Assembly (NCBI RefSeq): GCF_001440345.1
Contig: NZ_LJYX01000017.1
Location: 620,001-684,000 of the forward strand
DNA from: Colwellia sp. TT2012
GTDB lineage: Bacteria > Pseudomonadota > Gammaproteobacteria > Enterobacterales > Alteromonadaceae
Direction of reading: 5' to 3'
DNA: 64,000 bases
The position numbers and the translations under genes are program-made. Positions 17,696-27,473 of this stretch are shown here, in pieces (within the stretch, counting starts at the first letter, position 1; every line of letters starts with the position of its first letter). The notes beneath the pieces were generated by a model that saw only the letters and a list, made by a program, of their open reading frames with translations, ran no database searches and was not told the DNA's origin.

Positions 17696-20600
17696 ATGTC
17701 GGCTTATTTTACTAATAATTCAAATTCCCCCTCTAGTCTACAATTAACAGAGCCTAGCGCTAGCCCGATATTTTTTGATGGTAAGAAAAAAGCATTTTTA
17801 GTGCTAGTGCTGGTGTTGTGTTTATTACCTAGCCTACTCAATGTACTTGGCATCGATTTCTCGTCAAATACAACGGCACTAAATTTCAAGCAAACTATCG
17901 AAGCTAATCATTTGTTTTATGCCCTTGCCGGAGCACTTCACCACACGTTATTAGAATGGTCCGCTGTGGTTTTAGCTTTACTTACTTTTATTTTGGCACT
18001 GGTGCATTATCGAATTCATCGGGACGTTGCTATCCCGATAATGGGCATGGCTATTTTTTGTGCTGGCTCAGTAGATGCTTTTCACACCTTGGCAGCCACC
18101 CGTATTATTTCGGCACAAGCAGAAAATACCGATTTTATTCCTTTTACTTGGGCTTTATCACGGATATTTAATGCTTGTATCATGATAACCGGCACCTTGA
18201 TATCTTTTATGCTTTATGCCAGGGAACATCAAGATGACAATACGGATAAACAGAGCATTGAATATGCACAAAATAAGAGAAAAAAAGATTATCGAGCCAT
18301 ACTTATTATAGGCCTTTGTTTTATTACACTGGCTTATGTCTTAGTTCATATTGCCGCTAATAGTACAAACTTACCGCAAACCATGTTTAAACAGGCTCTA
18401 ATCACTCGCCCTTATGATGTCTTACCTTTAGGTCTATTTATCTTTGCCGGCAGCTTATTTATCAACCTCTACCGGCAATTTCCCACCATAGCCAAATATG
18501 GTTTATTGCTCAGTGTTATCCCCGAAGTGACCACACAAATTCATATGGCCTTTGGTTCAACGGCATTGTTTGATAACCACTTTAATATTGCCCATGGTTT
18601 GAAAATATTGGCTTACGGTTGTGCCTTTTTAGGCTTACTCTTTGATCTAAAAACCACCTCAATAAGTCAATTGAGCACGGGCACAGGAGAAAAATTTCCG
18701 CCAATAAGTCCACTGACAAATAAAAATGATGATGTTATCTTGCAAAGTGAATTATTAGACGTTGGCCACGCTCGGCATTCTATTAGCATGCAAATACCTA
18801 TTGCCGCTTTTGTTTTGGTCTTAAGTGTTGCTACTTTGGTGAGTTTTTTATTTTATTTTGAAACTGAACGCTTGTTAATTCAACAAACAAGCAATGAAGT
18901 GGCGATTGAAAGTAAGCTTGTTGAACCTATGATCAAACAACTTTACCGCCAAGCCAATACTGACATCTTATTTTTGAGTCGTATGCCAGGTGTATTAGGA
19001 ATGCTTAACTCTTTTAACGACATTGATGAGCACAACTATCGATTATGGAAAAGCCGAATTGAGCAAACATTCAGTGAGTTTCTTATTAATAAAGAATTTT
19101 ATTATCAAATCCGCTATATAGGCATAGCCAATAACGGCCAGGAATTAATTAACGTGCGCAATGATAGCCACAGTATCGTTATACCTAGCTCTCGCCTACA
19201 ACAAAAATCTGCTCGTCCCTATTTTAAAGCCGCTATTGATAAAGATCCCGGCCAAGTATATTTTTCCAAAATTGAGCTAGCTAAAAATTACGGTAAAGTT
19301 GAAAAACCTCATAAACCGGTCTTACGAGTAGCCACACCAATATACCATCCAACCACAGGTGATATCTTTGGCCTTATCGTTATTAATATAAATTTTGGCA
19401 ACTTTATTGCCCAGCTTAAAAATAGAGAATTGAGTCAATTATCTTTTTATTTAACCAATGAAGAGGGAGATTTTGTTTCCCACCCAGATAATAGTAAAAC
19501 CTTTGGCTTCAATCTAGGACATCGATATTTAATACAAGATGAATTTCCTCAGTTAAAAACGGTTATTAGTGAACAATTTACCGAATATAGAATAGAGACG
19601 GTCACTATTGATGAGCATAACTATCTTGGTCATTACCAACAAGTAAATTTAAATCGCTTTGATAACATTCATCAACTTAACTTATTGCTATTAAAAGACA
19701 GCACTGAAATGGAACAAACACTAGCGGCCTTTAGAATGCGGAGTTTATTACTGGGTAGTGCCTTGGCCTTAGTCGCATTAGCCATAGCAACCGTTGCGGC
19801 TAGGCGTATTGCCACGCCATTACAGCAAATAACAGACAGCATAGAAAATTATGATAAATATAATACCTTAAGTTCCCTACCCACCAATAGTAATACCGAA
19901 ATTGGTGTACTGGCTCGCAGCTTTAGCAACCTATTTACCCAAATGCAATTTGCCCTGCGAGAGCAAGAGCACTCGGCACTATTGGCAAAACAAAGCTCTG
20001 AACAAATAAAGGCCATTTTCTCAAGTGCCGCAGAGGGTTTCATCACCATCAATGAGCAAGGCAGTATTATTGCTTTTAACCAAGCGGCGCAAGAAATGTT
20101 TGGCTATAGCGAGGCTGAGGCGCTTAATCAAAATGTTCGTACTTTAATGCCAATGCAGCAAAGTACAAAACACGATGGCTACCTTAATCAATATAAAGCC
20201 ACGGGCATAGCCCATATAATGGGTATAGGTAGAAAATTACGCGCACAGAAAAAGTCAGGGGAAATATTTCCCATTCACTTATCCATATCTAAAGTCACCA
20301 GTGAACAAGGCATAGTCTTTACCGGTATTATCAGAGATATTTCAAAAGAAGAACTACTCGAATTAGAGCAAGAACAACATCAACACGCTTTAATGGCAGT
20401 AAACGAAAGGGTAAGCCTAGCAACTGACTCGGCTGGCATAGGTATTTGGCAATACGATATAGCTAATGACAAGCTTACTTGGGATAAATGGATGCATAGA
20501 ATATATGCAACAACGCCACAAGAGTTTTCAGGAAGTTTCTCACATTGGCAAAAGTCTGTTCATCCTGAAGATAAAGACTCTGCTAATCAAGCAATATTGG

Positions 20601-22936
20601 ATGCCATTGCAAACAAGACTAAATTAGATGATGAGTTTAGGATCATTACCCCAACTGGTACGATAAAACACATTAAAGCAATGGCTTTAGTAAAACTCGA
20701 TAGTCAGGGCGAAGCGTTGCAAATGATAGGGGTTAACTTTGATATTACCGAACGCAAGGCTGTTGAACAGGAGCACATTGCCGCCAAAGAATTAGCAGAA
20801 GATACGGCTCGCCATAAAGCTGAGTTTCTTGCCAGTATGAGCCATGAAATTCGTACCCCGATGAATGGCATTCTCGGCATGCTTGGTTTACTGATGAGAC
20901 ATGAATTAAGCGAAGAACAAAGGCATAGAGTAGAGCTGGCAAATTCGAGTGCAGAAGCCCTATTGACTTTAATTAACGACATTCTGGATTTTTCTAAAGT
21001 AGAGGCAGGTAAGCTTGATTTAGAAGTAATAGATTTTGACTTAAGGAATCTTTTTGGTGAATTTAGTGAGTCACTGGCGTTAAAAAGCCAAGAGAAAAAT
21101 ATTGAGATCATTCTAGATAATAGAGGAATTCAGCAAAGCCATGTAAAAGGTGATCCTGGACGTATCAGGCAAATTTTAAACAACCTAACGGGCAACGCCA
21201 TTAAATTTACCGAACAAGGTGAAATTGTCATCACGGCAAAATTAGTCGAAACACAAGCAATGAATAACGCCCAAGAAAGTCAACTAACCTTGCATTGTAG
21301 TATTAGTGATACCGGCATAGGTATTCCACCAGATAAGCTAGCTAACGTATTCCAATCCTTTACTCAAGTTGATGCCTCAACCACGAGAAAGTACGGTGGT
21401 ACTGGCTTAGGGCTAGCCATTTGTAAACAGCTCTGTCAATTAATGCAAGGAGATATAAAGGTATCTAGCATATTAGGACAGGGCTCTAACTTTTCATTTA
21501 CGGTAAATTTAGCTAAAAGTAAACAAGCACGTATTGTGCTACCTGATGTTGATATAAATAATGTGCCTATGTTAATCGTTGATGATAATGCGACTAACCG
21601 ATTTGTCTTAAAGGCTCAGTTAGAGCACTGGGGAGCAATAGTTTATGAAGCTGATGGTGGTTTATCCGCGTTGGCTTTACTTGAAAATAATGCCCTTAAC
21701 CAAGAACAAAGCAATATAAAAATGGCATTTTTGGATATGGATATGCCTCATATGGATGGGGCTACATTGGCTAAAAAGGTGAAAGAACAGCCACATTTAA
21801 CCGAAATAAAGCTGGTGATGATGACATCGATGGCAAGCCGTGGTGATGCACGCTACTTTAGAATGCTTGGCTTTTCGGCTTACTTCCCCAAACCTGCCAT
21901 TACCAAGGATTTATTTAAAACCTTAAGTTTGTGTTTATCACAGACCACATCATCACCACAATTACCCCTTATTACACATCACTATTTAAATGAACTAGGC
22001 TCTGCTGAGGACATTAACGACAATAAAGACTTAAGTCAGTGTCGATTATTATTAGTCGAAGATAATCGGATAAACCAAGAAGTAGCACGGCATATTTTAG
22101 CTGAATTTGGCATAGTGCCAGACATTGCGGTTAATGGCCTAGAAGCATTAACTTTCCTTAACTCAACAAGAGGTCAATCGACAAAGGGACAAGCAACTCC
22201 AGATGAAGCGCCATACGATATTATTTTAATGGACTGCCAAATGCCTGAAATGGATGGTTATCAAGCTACCGCAGCCATTCGTCAAGGCGATGCAGGAGAA
22301 AAAAACAAGACAGTAACGATTATAGCTATGACCGCCAATGCCATGAAAGGAGATAGGGAAAAGTGCCTTGAAGCAGGTATGACGGATTATCTAAGCAAAC
22401 CTATTGAGCCAGTAAAACTGAAAGAAAAGCTGAAACAGTACCTTAATTTAGTAATTAAAACTGAAACTATGAGCCCTGCAATCCCAGGGGAAATTGCGCA
22501 AGACCTAGTCACTAAAACAGCCCCTGCCAATAGCGATACTCCTTTAGCTGAAGAACAAGAACAAGAACAAGAAAAACTGATGGTATGGCACAGAGGTAAC
22601 TTTAGTAAACGCTTAAATAACAATGAAGAGTTTCAATACAAGCTCATAGCACTGTTTATTGAAGAAACGCCAAAGCAATTTAACGCCTTAGCACAAAGTA
22701 TTCACCAGCAAGATAACAAATTACAACATGAAATTAGTCACAAAATTCAAGGGATGTCGGCAAATTTAAGTGCTGAATGTTTGCTCAAACATACCAAGAA
22801 TTTTAATCAATATGTAAAAACATCCAGCCCCGCTAATACTCAAATAGAGGCGTTATTCCAAGCGATGCAATTAGCTTATCAAGCGCTTGAACAAAAACTA
22901 AAACAAGTATTAAATGAGAAACTCATCAAGAGTTGA
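17696..22936 (+). CDS. large hybrid sensor histidine kinase (MASE3-type membrane part, Cache, HAMP, 2 PAS, 2 REC, Hpt)
   Basis: This 1746-residue membrane kinase contains a complete phosphorelay in one chain. Residues about 20-330 are a multi-helix membrane domain resembling MASE3. A further helix at 366-388 leads into a periplasmic Cache-like domain to about 678, closed by a helix at 680-700 and a HAMP domain. Two PAS domains follow (about 765-880 and 900-1020). The kinase core has FLASMSHEIRTPMNG with the phospho-His near 1048, and an ATPase domain with DTGIGIP and GGTGLGLAICKQL. REC1 (about 1292-1410) and REC2 (about 1449-1575) keep the acceptor Asp in FLDMDMP and LMDCQMP. The Hpt domain has the His in ISHKIQGMSANL near 1682. 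No response regulator with an output domain is adjacent, so the target is unknown. The 170 bases downstream show no gene. Confidence 0.93.
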   Translation: MSAYFTNNSNSPSSLQLTEPSASPIFFDGKKKAFLVLVLVLCLLPSLLNVLGIDFSSNTTALNFKQTIEANHLFYALAGALHHTLLEWSAVVLALLTFILALVHYRIHRDVAIPIMGMAIFCAGSVDAFHTLAATRIISAQAENTDFIPFTWALSRIFNACIMITGTLISFMLYAREHQDDNTDKQSIEYAQNKRKKDYRAILIIGLCFITLAYVLVHIAANSTNLPQTMFKQALITRPYDVLPLGLFIFAGSLFINLYRQFPTIAKYGLLLSVIPEVTTQIHMAFGSTALFDNHFNIAHGLKILAYGCAFLGLLFDLKTTSISQLSTGTGEKFPPISPLTNKNDDVILQSELLDVGHARHSISMQIPIAAFVLVLSVATLVSFLFYFETERLLIQQTSNEVAIESKLVEPMIKQLYRQANTDILFLSRMPGVLGMLNSFNDIDEHNYRLWKSRIEQTFSEFLINKEFYYQIRYIGIANNGQELINVRNDSHSIVIPSSRLQQKSARPYFKAAIDKDPGQVYFSKIELAKNYGKVEKPHKPVLRVATPIYHPTTGDIFGLIVININFGNFIAQLKNRELSQLSFYLTNEEGDFVSHPDNSKTFGFNLGHRYLIQDEFPQLKTVISEQFTEYRIETVTIDEHNYLGHYQQVNLNRFDNIHQLNLLLLKDSTEMEQTLAAFRMRSLLLGSALALVALAIATVAARRIATPLQQITDSIENYDKYNTLSSLPTNSNTEIGVLARSFSNLFTQMQFALREQEHSALLAKQSSEQIKAIFSSAAEGFITINEQGSIIAFNQAAQEMFGYSEAEALNQNVRTLMPMQQSTKHDGYLNQYKATGIAHIMGIGRKLRAQKKSGEIFPIHLSISKVTSEQGIVFTGIIRDISKEELLELEQEQHQHALMAVNERVSLATDSAGIGIWQYDIANDKLTWDKWMHRIYATTPQEFSGSFSHWQKSVHPEDKDSANQAILDAIANKTKLDDEFRIITPTGTIKHIKAMALVKLDSQGEALQMIGVNFDITERKAVEQEHIAAKELAEDTARHKAEFLASMSHEIRTPMNGILGMLGLLMRHELSEEQRHRVELANSSAEALLTLINDILDFSKVEAGKLDLEVIDFDLRNLFGEFSESLALKSQEKNIEIILDNRGIQQSHVKGDPGRIRQILNNLTGNAIKFTEQGEIVITAKLVETQAMNNAQESQLTLHCSISDTGIGIPPDKLANVFQSFTQVDASTTRKYGGTGLGLAICKQLCQLMQGDIKVSSILGQGSNFSFTVNLAKSKQARIVLPDVDINNVPMLIVDDNATNRFVLKAQLEHWGAIVYEADGGLSALALLENNALNQEQSNIKMAFLDMDMPHMDGATLAKKVKEQPHLTEIKLVMMTSMASRGDARYFRMLGFSAYFPKPAITKDLFKTLSLCLSQTTSSPQLPLITHHYLNELGSAEDINDNKDLSQCRLLLVEDNRINQEVARHILAEFGIVPDIAVNGLEALTFLNSTRGQSTKGQATPDEAPYDIILMDCQMPEMDGYQATAAIRQGDAGEKNKTVTIIAMTANAMKGDREKCLEAGMTDYLSKPIEPVKLKEKLKQYLNLVIKTETMSPAIPGEIAQDLVTKTAPANSDTPLAEEQEQEQEKLMVWHRGNFSKRLNNNEEFQYKLIALFIEETPKQFNALAQSIHQQDNKLQHEISHKIQGMSANLSAECLLKHTKNFNQYVKTSSPANTQIEALFQAMQLAYQALEQKLKQVLNEKLIKS

Positions 22937-23106
22937 GACAAAGAGGAAAATAATGAATTTAGCTAACGCTAGCGCAGATTAGTTTGTGCTATTTTATCGT
23001 TATTAACTTCGCTTAAATTTGATATGCCAAGCACATTAAGGTATTAATAGGGGCGTAACGACAGCAAACAATAATACTAAAAAATAGCTAAAGGTTATCA
23101 CTACAC

Positions 23107-25356
23107 ATGATTAAACGTATTCTGCCCCTTTATCATACGTTTTGGTTTTATCTGCTTCTATTATTCTGGGGTTTTAGTTTTTGGTATGTTTCCATTGGCG
23201 GTCTAAACCAGGTAAACCAATTTAATATCAATGCCCTCGCTCAGCTAACATCTACACCAACATTACCAAAAGATAAGCCAACGTCTGAGCCAACTAAAAT
23301 TTTAACCCTGTATTCCTCCTTCGACGGACACGAGATAGACTCAATAACGACAATATTGTCATCGTACCCTCAAAGTCAAATCACCTTACTGGGTAAACCC
23401 TCAAAAGAATTTATGACCAAGCTGGCAAGCTATTTAGCTACCAGCCAGAGAAAAAATAAAATTGTCATCGCTGCCGCCAATAGTTGGTCAAAGCAAAAAC
23501 TAAATACCCCACCCTCAACGTTCTATACCAACACATTGGCTTGGTTTCGTTACTCTACGCATAACCTAAAAAAAACCAGCTCAGAACACTTTATTTACAG
23601 TCCATTTTTAATCAATAAACGACAAAGCTTCCCGATAGTATGGCAACAGCAAGAGGAAGTCTACTTAAGTTTAGTGGGTGAGATCATACGGCAATTAAGT
23701 GTAAATATTGAGCTTAGCCTGAATCAAAGTTGGCAGCTTAGTTTAACTAACACAGACAACGAGCAGGTTACTAAAAAATTGTCCTTAGGATTTTTTGGGG
23801 AGATATTCACCTCAGGGGCAGCTTACTCTAGTCAGCAAACAACGCCAGATAAGCAAGGAACTAAGAGCATAGCAGCTAAGGAATTTACTAGCGTTAAGAC
23901 ATTTGTTGCTCAGGGAATCAGTAAAGCTGTTAGTGCTGTGCCTACACCGCTATATAAAGTTATAATCATCACTGACCATAATCAATTCCAGCATAAAATG
24001 GTGCTGGGAGTACTTAAAGAATTACTGCAACAGGATTATTTATCTCAAAAGTTAAGCACTATTTTATTGTGCTGGGCTTTAGCCGCAATCGCCTTAAGTT
24101 TAGCTTGGTTCATACGTTGTTGGCCCGTTAGGCGACATCTACTAAGTATAGTGAGCTACTGCTTAGTGTTATTTATCATACAATTTTTCATGTTCAAGCA
24201 ACAACAGTGGCTTGAGGTATTACCCGTGGTGTTTTTTCTGACGGGCTCATGGCTATTATTTTTCGCCTATCAAAAAGAGTACCAGTTATTTTTATTGGCC
24301 CTAAAGGGACAAACAGCGCAGTTAAATAGTACCACTCTTGCCACAGCAATAATCGACAAAGGGCAATCATTGAGCAATCAACAAGCAAAAATAGCACCAC
24401 CAGTCCCCTCGTCAGTGGACACTACCCCTATGCTCGAAGAAGAATTACAACAAACCTTAGTGATACTTAATAAGCCAAGACAAAATCAAACTAGCACTAA
24501 ACATCACTTAACGGTTGAAAGTTTCGGCCGCTATCAAGTGGAAGATATATTAGGCAAGGGTGCCATGGGCATTGTTTACCAAGGTGTTGACCCTAAAATA
24601 AACCGTCACGTGGCCATTAAAACCCTGCAATTAAGTGATGATATCGACTCAGCTGGGTTTATTGAAGCTAAGGAAATGTTTTTTAGGGAAGCGCAAACGG
24701 CAGGTGGCCTAAGTCATGCAAATATAGTCACTATTTATGACGTTGGTGAAGAACAAAACCTCGGCTATATCGCCATGGATTTACTTACCGGCGCGCCATT
24801 ATCACTTTTCACTCAGCCTGGGCAAACACTACCAACGCCATTGGTTTATCAGTTATTAATACAAATAGCCGATGCCTTAGATTATGCCCATAAGCAAAAC
24901 GTGGTTCATAGAGATATCAAGCCAGCCAACATTATTTATGATGATGACTTGCTCAAAGTTACGGTAACAGACTTTGGCATAGCCTACGTCAGTGATAACA
25001 GTAAAACCCGTACGGGTATCATTATGGGCAGCCCTTATTACATGTCACCAGAGCAAATACTCGGCTTAAAAGTAGATGGACGTAGTGATGTTTTCAGTTT
25101 AGGCGTAACATTTTACCAACTACTTTGTGGCCATTTACCTTTTGAGGGAGAGTCCATCGCTACCGTTGCCTATCAAATTACCAAAGCAAAAGCCATTGCT
25201 ATTAATCAACGAAATACTGCTCTACCGGCAAGTGCTCTACGTATATGTAGTAAAGCCAGGCATAAAGATATAACTAAGCGTTATCAAACAATGGCTGAAT
25301 TTAAATTAGCCTTGGCTAATGCGCTTAAAATAGACTTTAAGATCAGCGCTAATTAA
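23107..25356 (+). CDS. membrane Ser/Thr protein kinase with an extracytoplasmic sensor part
   Basis: A 749-residue Hanks-type kinase with an unusual N-terminal half. One helix at about 10-30 is followed by some 285 extracytoplasmic residues, then three closely spaced helices at about 318-390, then a linker and the kinase domain at 473-740. This order matches CHASE2 receptors, although the typical CHASE2 sequence motifs are not evident. The kinase is intact: glycine loop GKGAMGIVYQG, Lys in HVAIKTL, catalytic HRDIKPANI, DFGIA and MSPEQ. It is followed after 74 bases by a PP2C phosphatase and then an FHA protein, a classic phospho-Thr circuit. No type VI secretion genes are near, so this is not an obvious PpkA-type locus. 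The input signal is unknown. Confidence 0.9.
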   Translation: MIKRILPLYHTFWFYLLLLFWGFSFWYVSIGGLNQVNQFNINALAQLTSTPTLPKDKPTSEPTKILTLYSSFDGHEIDSITTILSSYPQSQITLLGKPSKEFMTKLASYLATSQRKNKIVIAAANSWSKQKLNTPPSTFYTNTLAWFRYSTHNLKKTSSEHFIYSPFLINKRQSFPIVWQQQEEVYLSLVGEIIRQLSVNIELSLNQSWQLSLTNTDNEQVTKKLSLGFFGEIFTSGAAYSSQQTTPDKQGTKSIAAKEFTSVKTFVAQGISKAVSAVPTPLYKVIIITDHNQFQHKMVLGVLKELLQQDYLSQKLSTILLCWALAAIALSLAWFIRCWPVRRHLLSIVSYCLVLFIIQFFMFKQQQWLEVLPVVFFLTGSWLLFFAYQKEYQLFLLALKGQTAQLNSTTLATAIIDKGQSLSNQQAKIAPPVPSSVDTTPMLEEELQQTLVILNKPRQNQTSTKHHLTVESFGRYQVEDILGKGAMGIVYQGVDPKINRHVAIKTLQLSDDIDSAGFIEAKEMFFREAQTAGGLSHANIVTIYDVGEEQNLGYIAMDLLTGAPLSLFTQPGQTLPTPLVYQLLIQIADALDYAHKQNVVHRDIKPANIIYDDDLLKVTVTDFGIAYVSDNSKTRTGIIMGSPYYMSPEQILGLKVDGRSDVFSLGVTFYQLLCGHLPFEGESIATVAYQITKAKAIAINQRNTALPASALRICSKARHKDITKRYQTMAEFKLALANALKIDFKISAN

Positions 25357-25430
25357 TTAAGTAACCTATGAACTGCTCCGCTAAATAGCCACTTTTCATA
25401 ATAAGATAAAGGTAGTAACCGTTAACTCCT

Positions 25431-26180
25431 ATGAATTATCACATTAAATCCCTATGTCATCAGGGCGCGATTCGAGACAATAATGAAGATGCGATAAGTT
25501 ATGGCATCAATGAAGAGTTAGGCATTATTTGGATGCTAGTCGCAGACGGCATGGGTGGCCATAATGCTGGCGAAGTTGCTAGCGCTATGTTAGTTGACCA
25601 TATCAAGAAAGCCTGGGATAAAATTTCCGTTAGTCCATACCCCCATTGGGATACCTGGATTACCAAGCAGCTTAATGGCGCAAACATGGCTATTTTACAG
25701 CAAGCAAAAAACCAGCAAACACAACAAGGCATGGGCACTACTGGCGTATTGATGGTAATAGACCAGTATAACTGCAATATTGGCTGGGTTGGCGACTCAC
25801 GCGCTTACTCTTTTAAAAGTGAGCAATTACAACAAGAGACTGTCGACCACACCATGGTGCAAGAATTAGTCAATAAAGGCGTAATAAGCGTGGCAACAGC
25901 AAAAAAATCCAATACAAAAAACATACTTTCACAAGCGATTGGTGTACGAGAAAAAATAACCATTGATACAGTAACCATAGTAATAAGTCATGGCGATACC
26001 ATCATGTTATCAACCGACGGCTTACATGATTATTTAACTGAACAAGAAATTAGTCACTATTTATCGCAATTTTCTGTCAATAAAAATGTCTGTCATGACA
26101 TGATAAACCAAGCAATAGCCAAAAACAGTCGAGATAACCTGACGGTAGGTTTAATCAATTTACCCCATAATCTAGCATAG
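25431..26180 (+). CDS. PP2C-family Ser/Thr phosphatase
   Basis: A 249-residue metal-dependent phosphatase of the PPM/PP2C type. The motifs are in order: RDNNEDAI near the start, ADGMGGHNAGEVAS with the metal-binding Asp and Gly, GDSRAYSF, STDGLHDYL, and SRDNLTVGLI at the end. There is no membrane segment. The gene follows the Ser/Thr kinase by 74 bases and probably reverses its phosphorylation of shared targets, a pairing known for PppA/PpkA and Stp1/PknB systems. The start ATG at 25431 is preceded by a weak ribosome-binding site. Confidence 0.93.
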   Translation: MNYHIKSLCHQGAIRDNNEDAISYGINEELGIIWMLVADGMGGHNAGEVASAMLVDHIKKAWDKISVSPYPHWDTWITKQLNGANMAILQQAKNQQTQQGMGTTGVLMVIDQYNCNIGWVGDSRAYSFKSEQLQQETVDHTMVQELVNKGVISVATAKKSNTKNILSQAIGVREKITIDTVTIVISHGDTIMLSTDGLHDYLTEQEISHYLSQFSVNKNVCHDMINQAIAKNSRDNLTVGLINLPHNLA

Positions 26181-26197
26181 TTATGACTAAGAAATAG

Positions 26198-26364
26198 GCT
26201 CTGTTGTAGTTTGGTGTTGTTGAGTAAACGAGCGAGACGCATAAACCCCTCCATGGGGCTCCACACAAGCATCCATGCTTGTGAAGCTCGATCTTATCAC
26301 ATCAGCAACACCTTCCTTTAAATCAGTGTGTTACATTATAGACAACTGCGATCTACAACAGAGC
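26198..26364. repeat. 167-bp MITE-like element between the PP2C and FHA genes
   Basis: The element is bounded by perfect 12-bp inverted repeats, GCTCTGTTGTAG (26198-26209) and CTACAACAGAGC (26353-26364). Inside are two strong palindromes, CCCCTCCATGGGG (26246-26258) and CACAAGCATCCATGCTTGTG (26264-26283). It holds no reading frame of note. A second element with a similar terminus lies at 48399-48542. It separates the phosphatase gene from the FHA gene and may affect their co-expression. Confidence 0.7.
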
Positions 26365-26394
26365 AAAAAAACAACAATATAATTAGGAATTTAC

Positions 26395-26730
26395 ATGGTT
26401 TATTTAGCCTTAAGTGTTGAAGACGTAATTATTAATAAATGGCCGTTAGTCGAGGGGGTTTTACTCATAGGTCGAGCAAGTAGTAATGACATTCAAATTA
26501 ATGATGCCGCTGTTAGTTCAAAACATGCTCGATTAATTACCGAGCCAGACCCCTATATTGATGGCCAACTGATTACTTATATTGAAGATCTTGCCAGTAC
26601 TAATGGTACCGAATTAAATGGTAACAAGGTCTCGCGTGAAAGATTAAATCATGATGACATGGTCACCATAGGTTTCAACCAGTTTCAGTTAATTGATAAG
26701 CAACAAAACTCATGTAATGAAACTCGATAA
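26395..26730 (+). CDS. FHA domain protein
   Basis: A 111-residue protein that is essentially one forkhead-associated domain, which binds phosphothreonine peptides. The key positions are present: GRASSNDIQIND with the conserved Gly-Arg, SSKHARL with Ser and His, and STNGTELNG with Asn-Gly. There is no second domain, so it is likely an adaptor or phospho-target reader for the nearby kinase and phosphatase. AGGAA precedes the ATG. The gene may have its own promoter, because the inserted repeat lies just upstream. Confidence 0.9.
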   Translation: MVYLALSVEDVIINKWPLVEGVLLIGRASSNDIQINDAAVSSKHARLITEPDPYIDGQLITYIEDLASTNGTELNGNKVSRERLNHDDMVTIGFNQFQLIDKQQNSCNETR

Positions 26731-26759
26731 AACCGCCATTATTAGCGAGTTAAGGGGGA

Positions 26760-26903
26760 TCACTTGCTAAGCAAATTTCTGCCTTGCGATTTAATGAATT
26801 CATTCATTACTAGGTTAAAATAAGACTGCCTACGCGAGGTCATTTTATCATGCTGGCGACTTAGCTGTTTTCTACGTTGATTACTTTTAAATGGTCTTTT
26901 CAT
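26760..26903 (-). CDS. small basic protein of unknown function
   Basis: A 47-residue frame rich in Lys, Arg, Ser and Gln, beginning MKRPFKSNQRRKQL and ending KSQGRNLLSK. ATG 26903 is preceded by TGAGAA eight bases upstream, and the composition looks like a real small nucleic-acid-binding or ribosome-associated protein rather than a chance frame. The frame is open 90 bases further upstream to a GTG, but that extension looks non-coding. I do not recognise the family. It converges on the FHA gene. Confidence 0.4.
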   Translation of the reverse strand: MKRPFKSNQRRKQLSRQHDKMTSRRQSYFNLVMNEFIKSQGRNLLSK

Positions 26904-26978
26904 TTTATCATTCTCAATAAGAGCAGCGTTACAATTGTGTCTACTATAGCCTACTAAAATGTCACTTTTATGACAGTA

Positions 26979-27242
26979 TATACCCGTAACCATTCAAGAT
27001 GCATGTTTCAGAGTGCTTGAGCAATTTCAATTCAAGGCGCTGTGATGAAATAATGCTTGTTCCATTATAAGTTACAGCAACGATGAAGTGATGTTGCTCA
27101 AACGCTTCTTCGATGGGTTTAACATGACTTTATACCGCGTTAAATAATCAAACCATAGAATGACTATGCTTAAATTATTCTTCTTGCCTAAAGCCATATT
27201 AATTCCCACTGAAATCCTGCACTTTGAATGGTAACGGGTATA
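26979..27242. repeat. 264-bp MITE-like element with imperfect terminal inverted repeats
   Basis: The left end reads TATACCCGTAACCATTCAA and continues GATGCATGTTTCAGAGTG. The right end, read on the other strand, is TATACCCGTTACCATTCAA and continues AGTGCAGGATTTCAGTG. The inverted repeats are therefore about 35 bases long with a few mismatches. There is no coding frame, and no clear target-site duplication beyond possible TA. This has the form of a non-autonomous transposable element. The rest of the spacer, 27243-27473, shows nothing I recognise. Confidence 0.7.
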
Positions 27243-27473
27243 ATCACAAGGATGTCATGTCTTTAGCAAGCGAACGCCAGCCACTTTTCCGTAAATAATT
27301 GCAACAAGAAAAACTCTTTTTTATTAAGCAATGGTGCATTAAGGACTAGTGCCTTAGCAATAAGGTACTTAAATCCAGGTGACGAAGTAGGCTAGATTAG
27401 TTAACTGCTCTCTGCTGTTGAAGATGATTATAGTGGCGGCTTTAGCTAAACAACGAAGTTGCAGCAGTGACTT

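Noticed and set aside
23107..26730. Assignment of the kinase, phosphatase and FHA genes to a type VI secretion locus
   Set aside because: No structural T6SS gene (tssB/C, hcp, vgrG, clpV) is visible in 64 kb.
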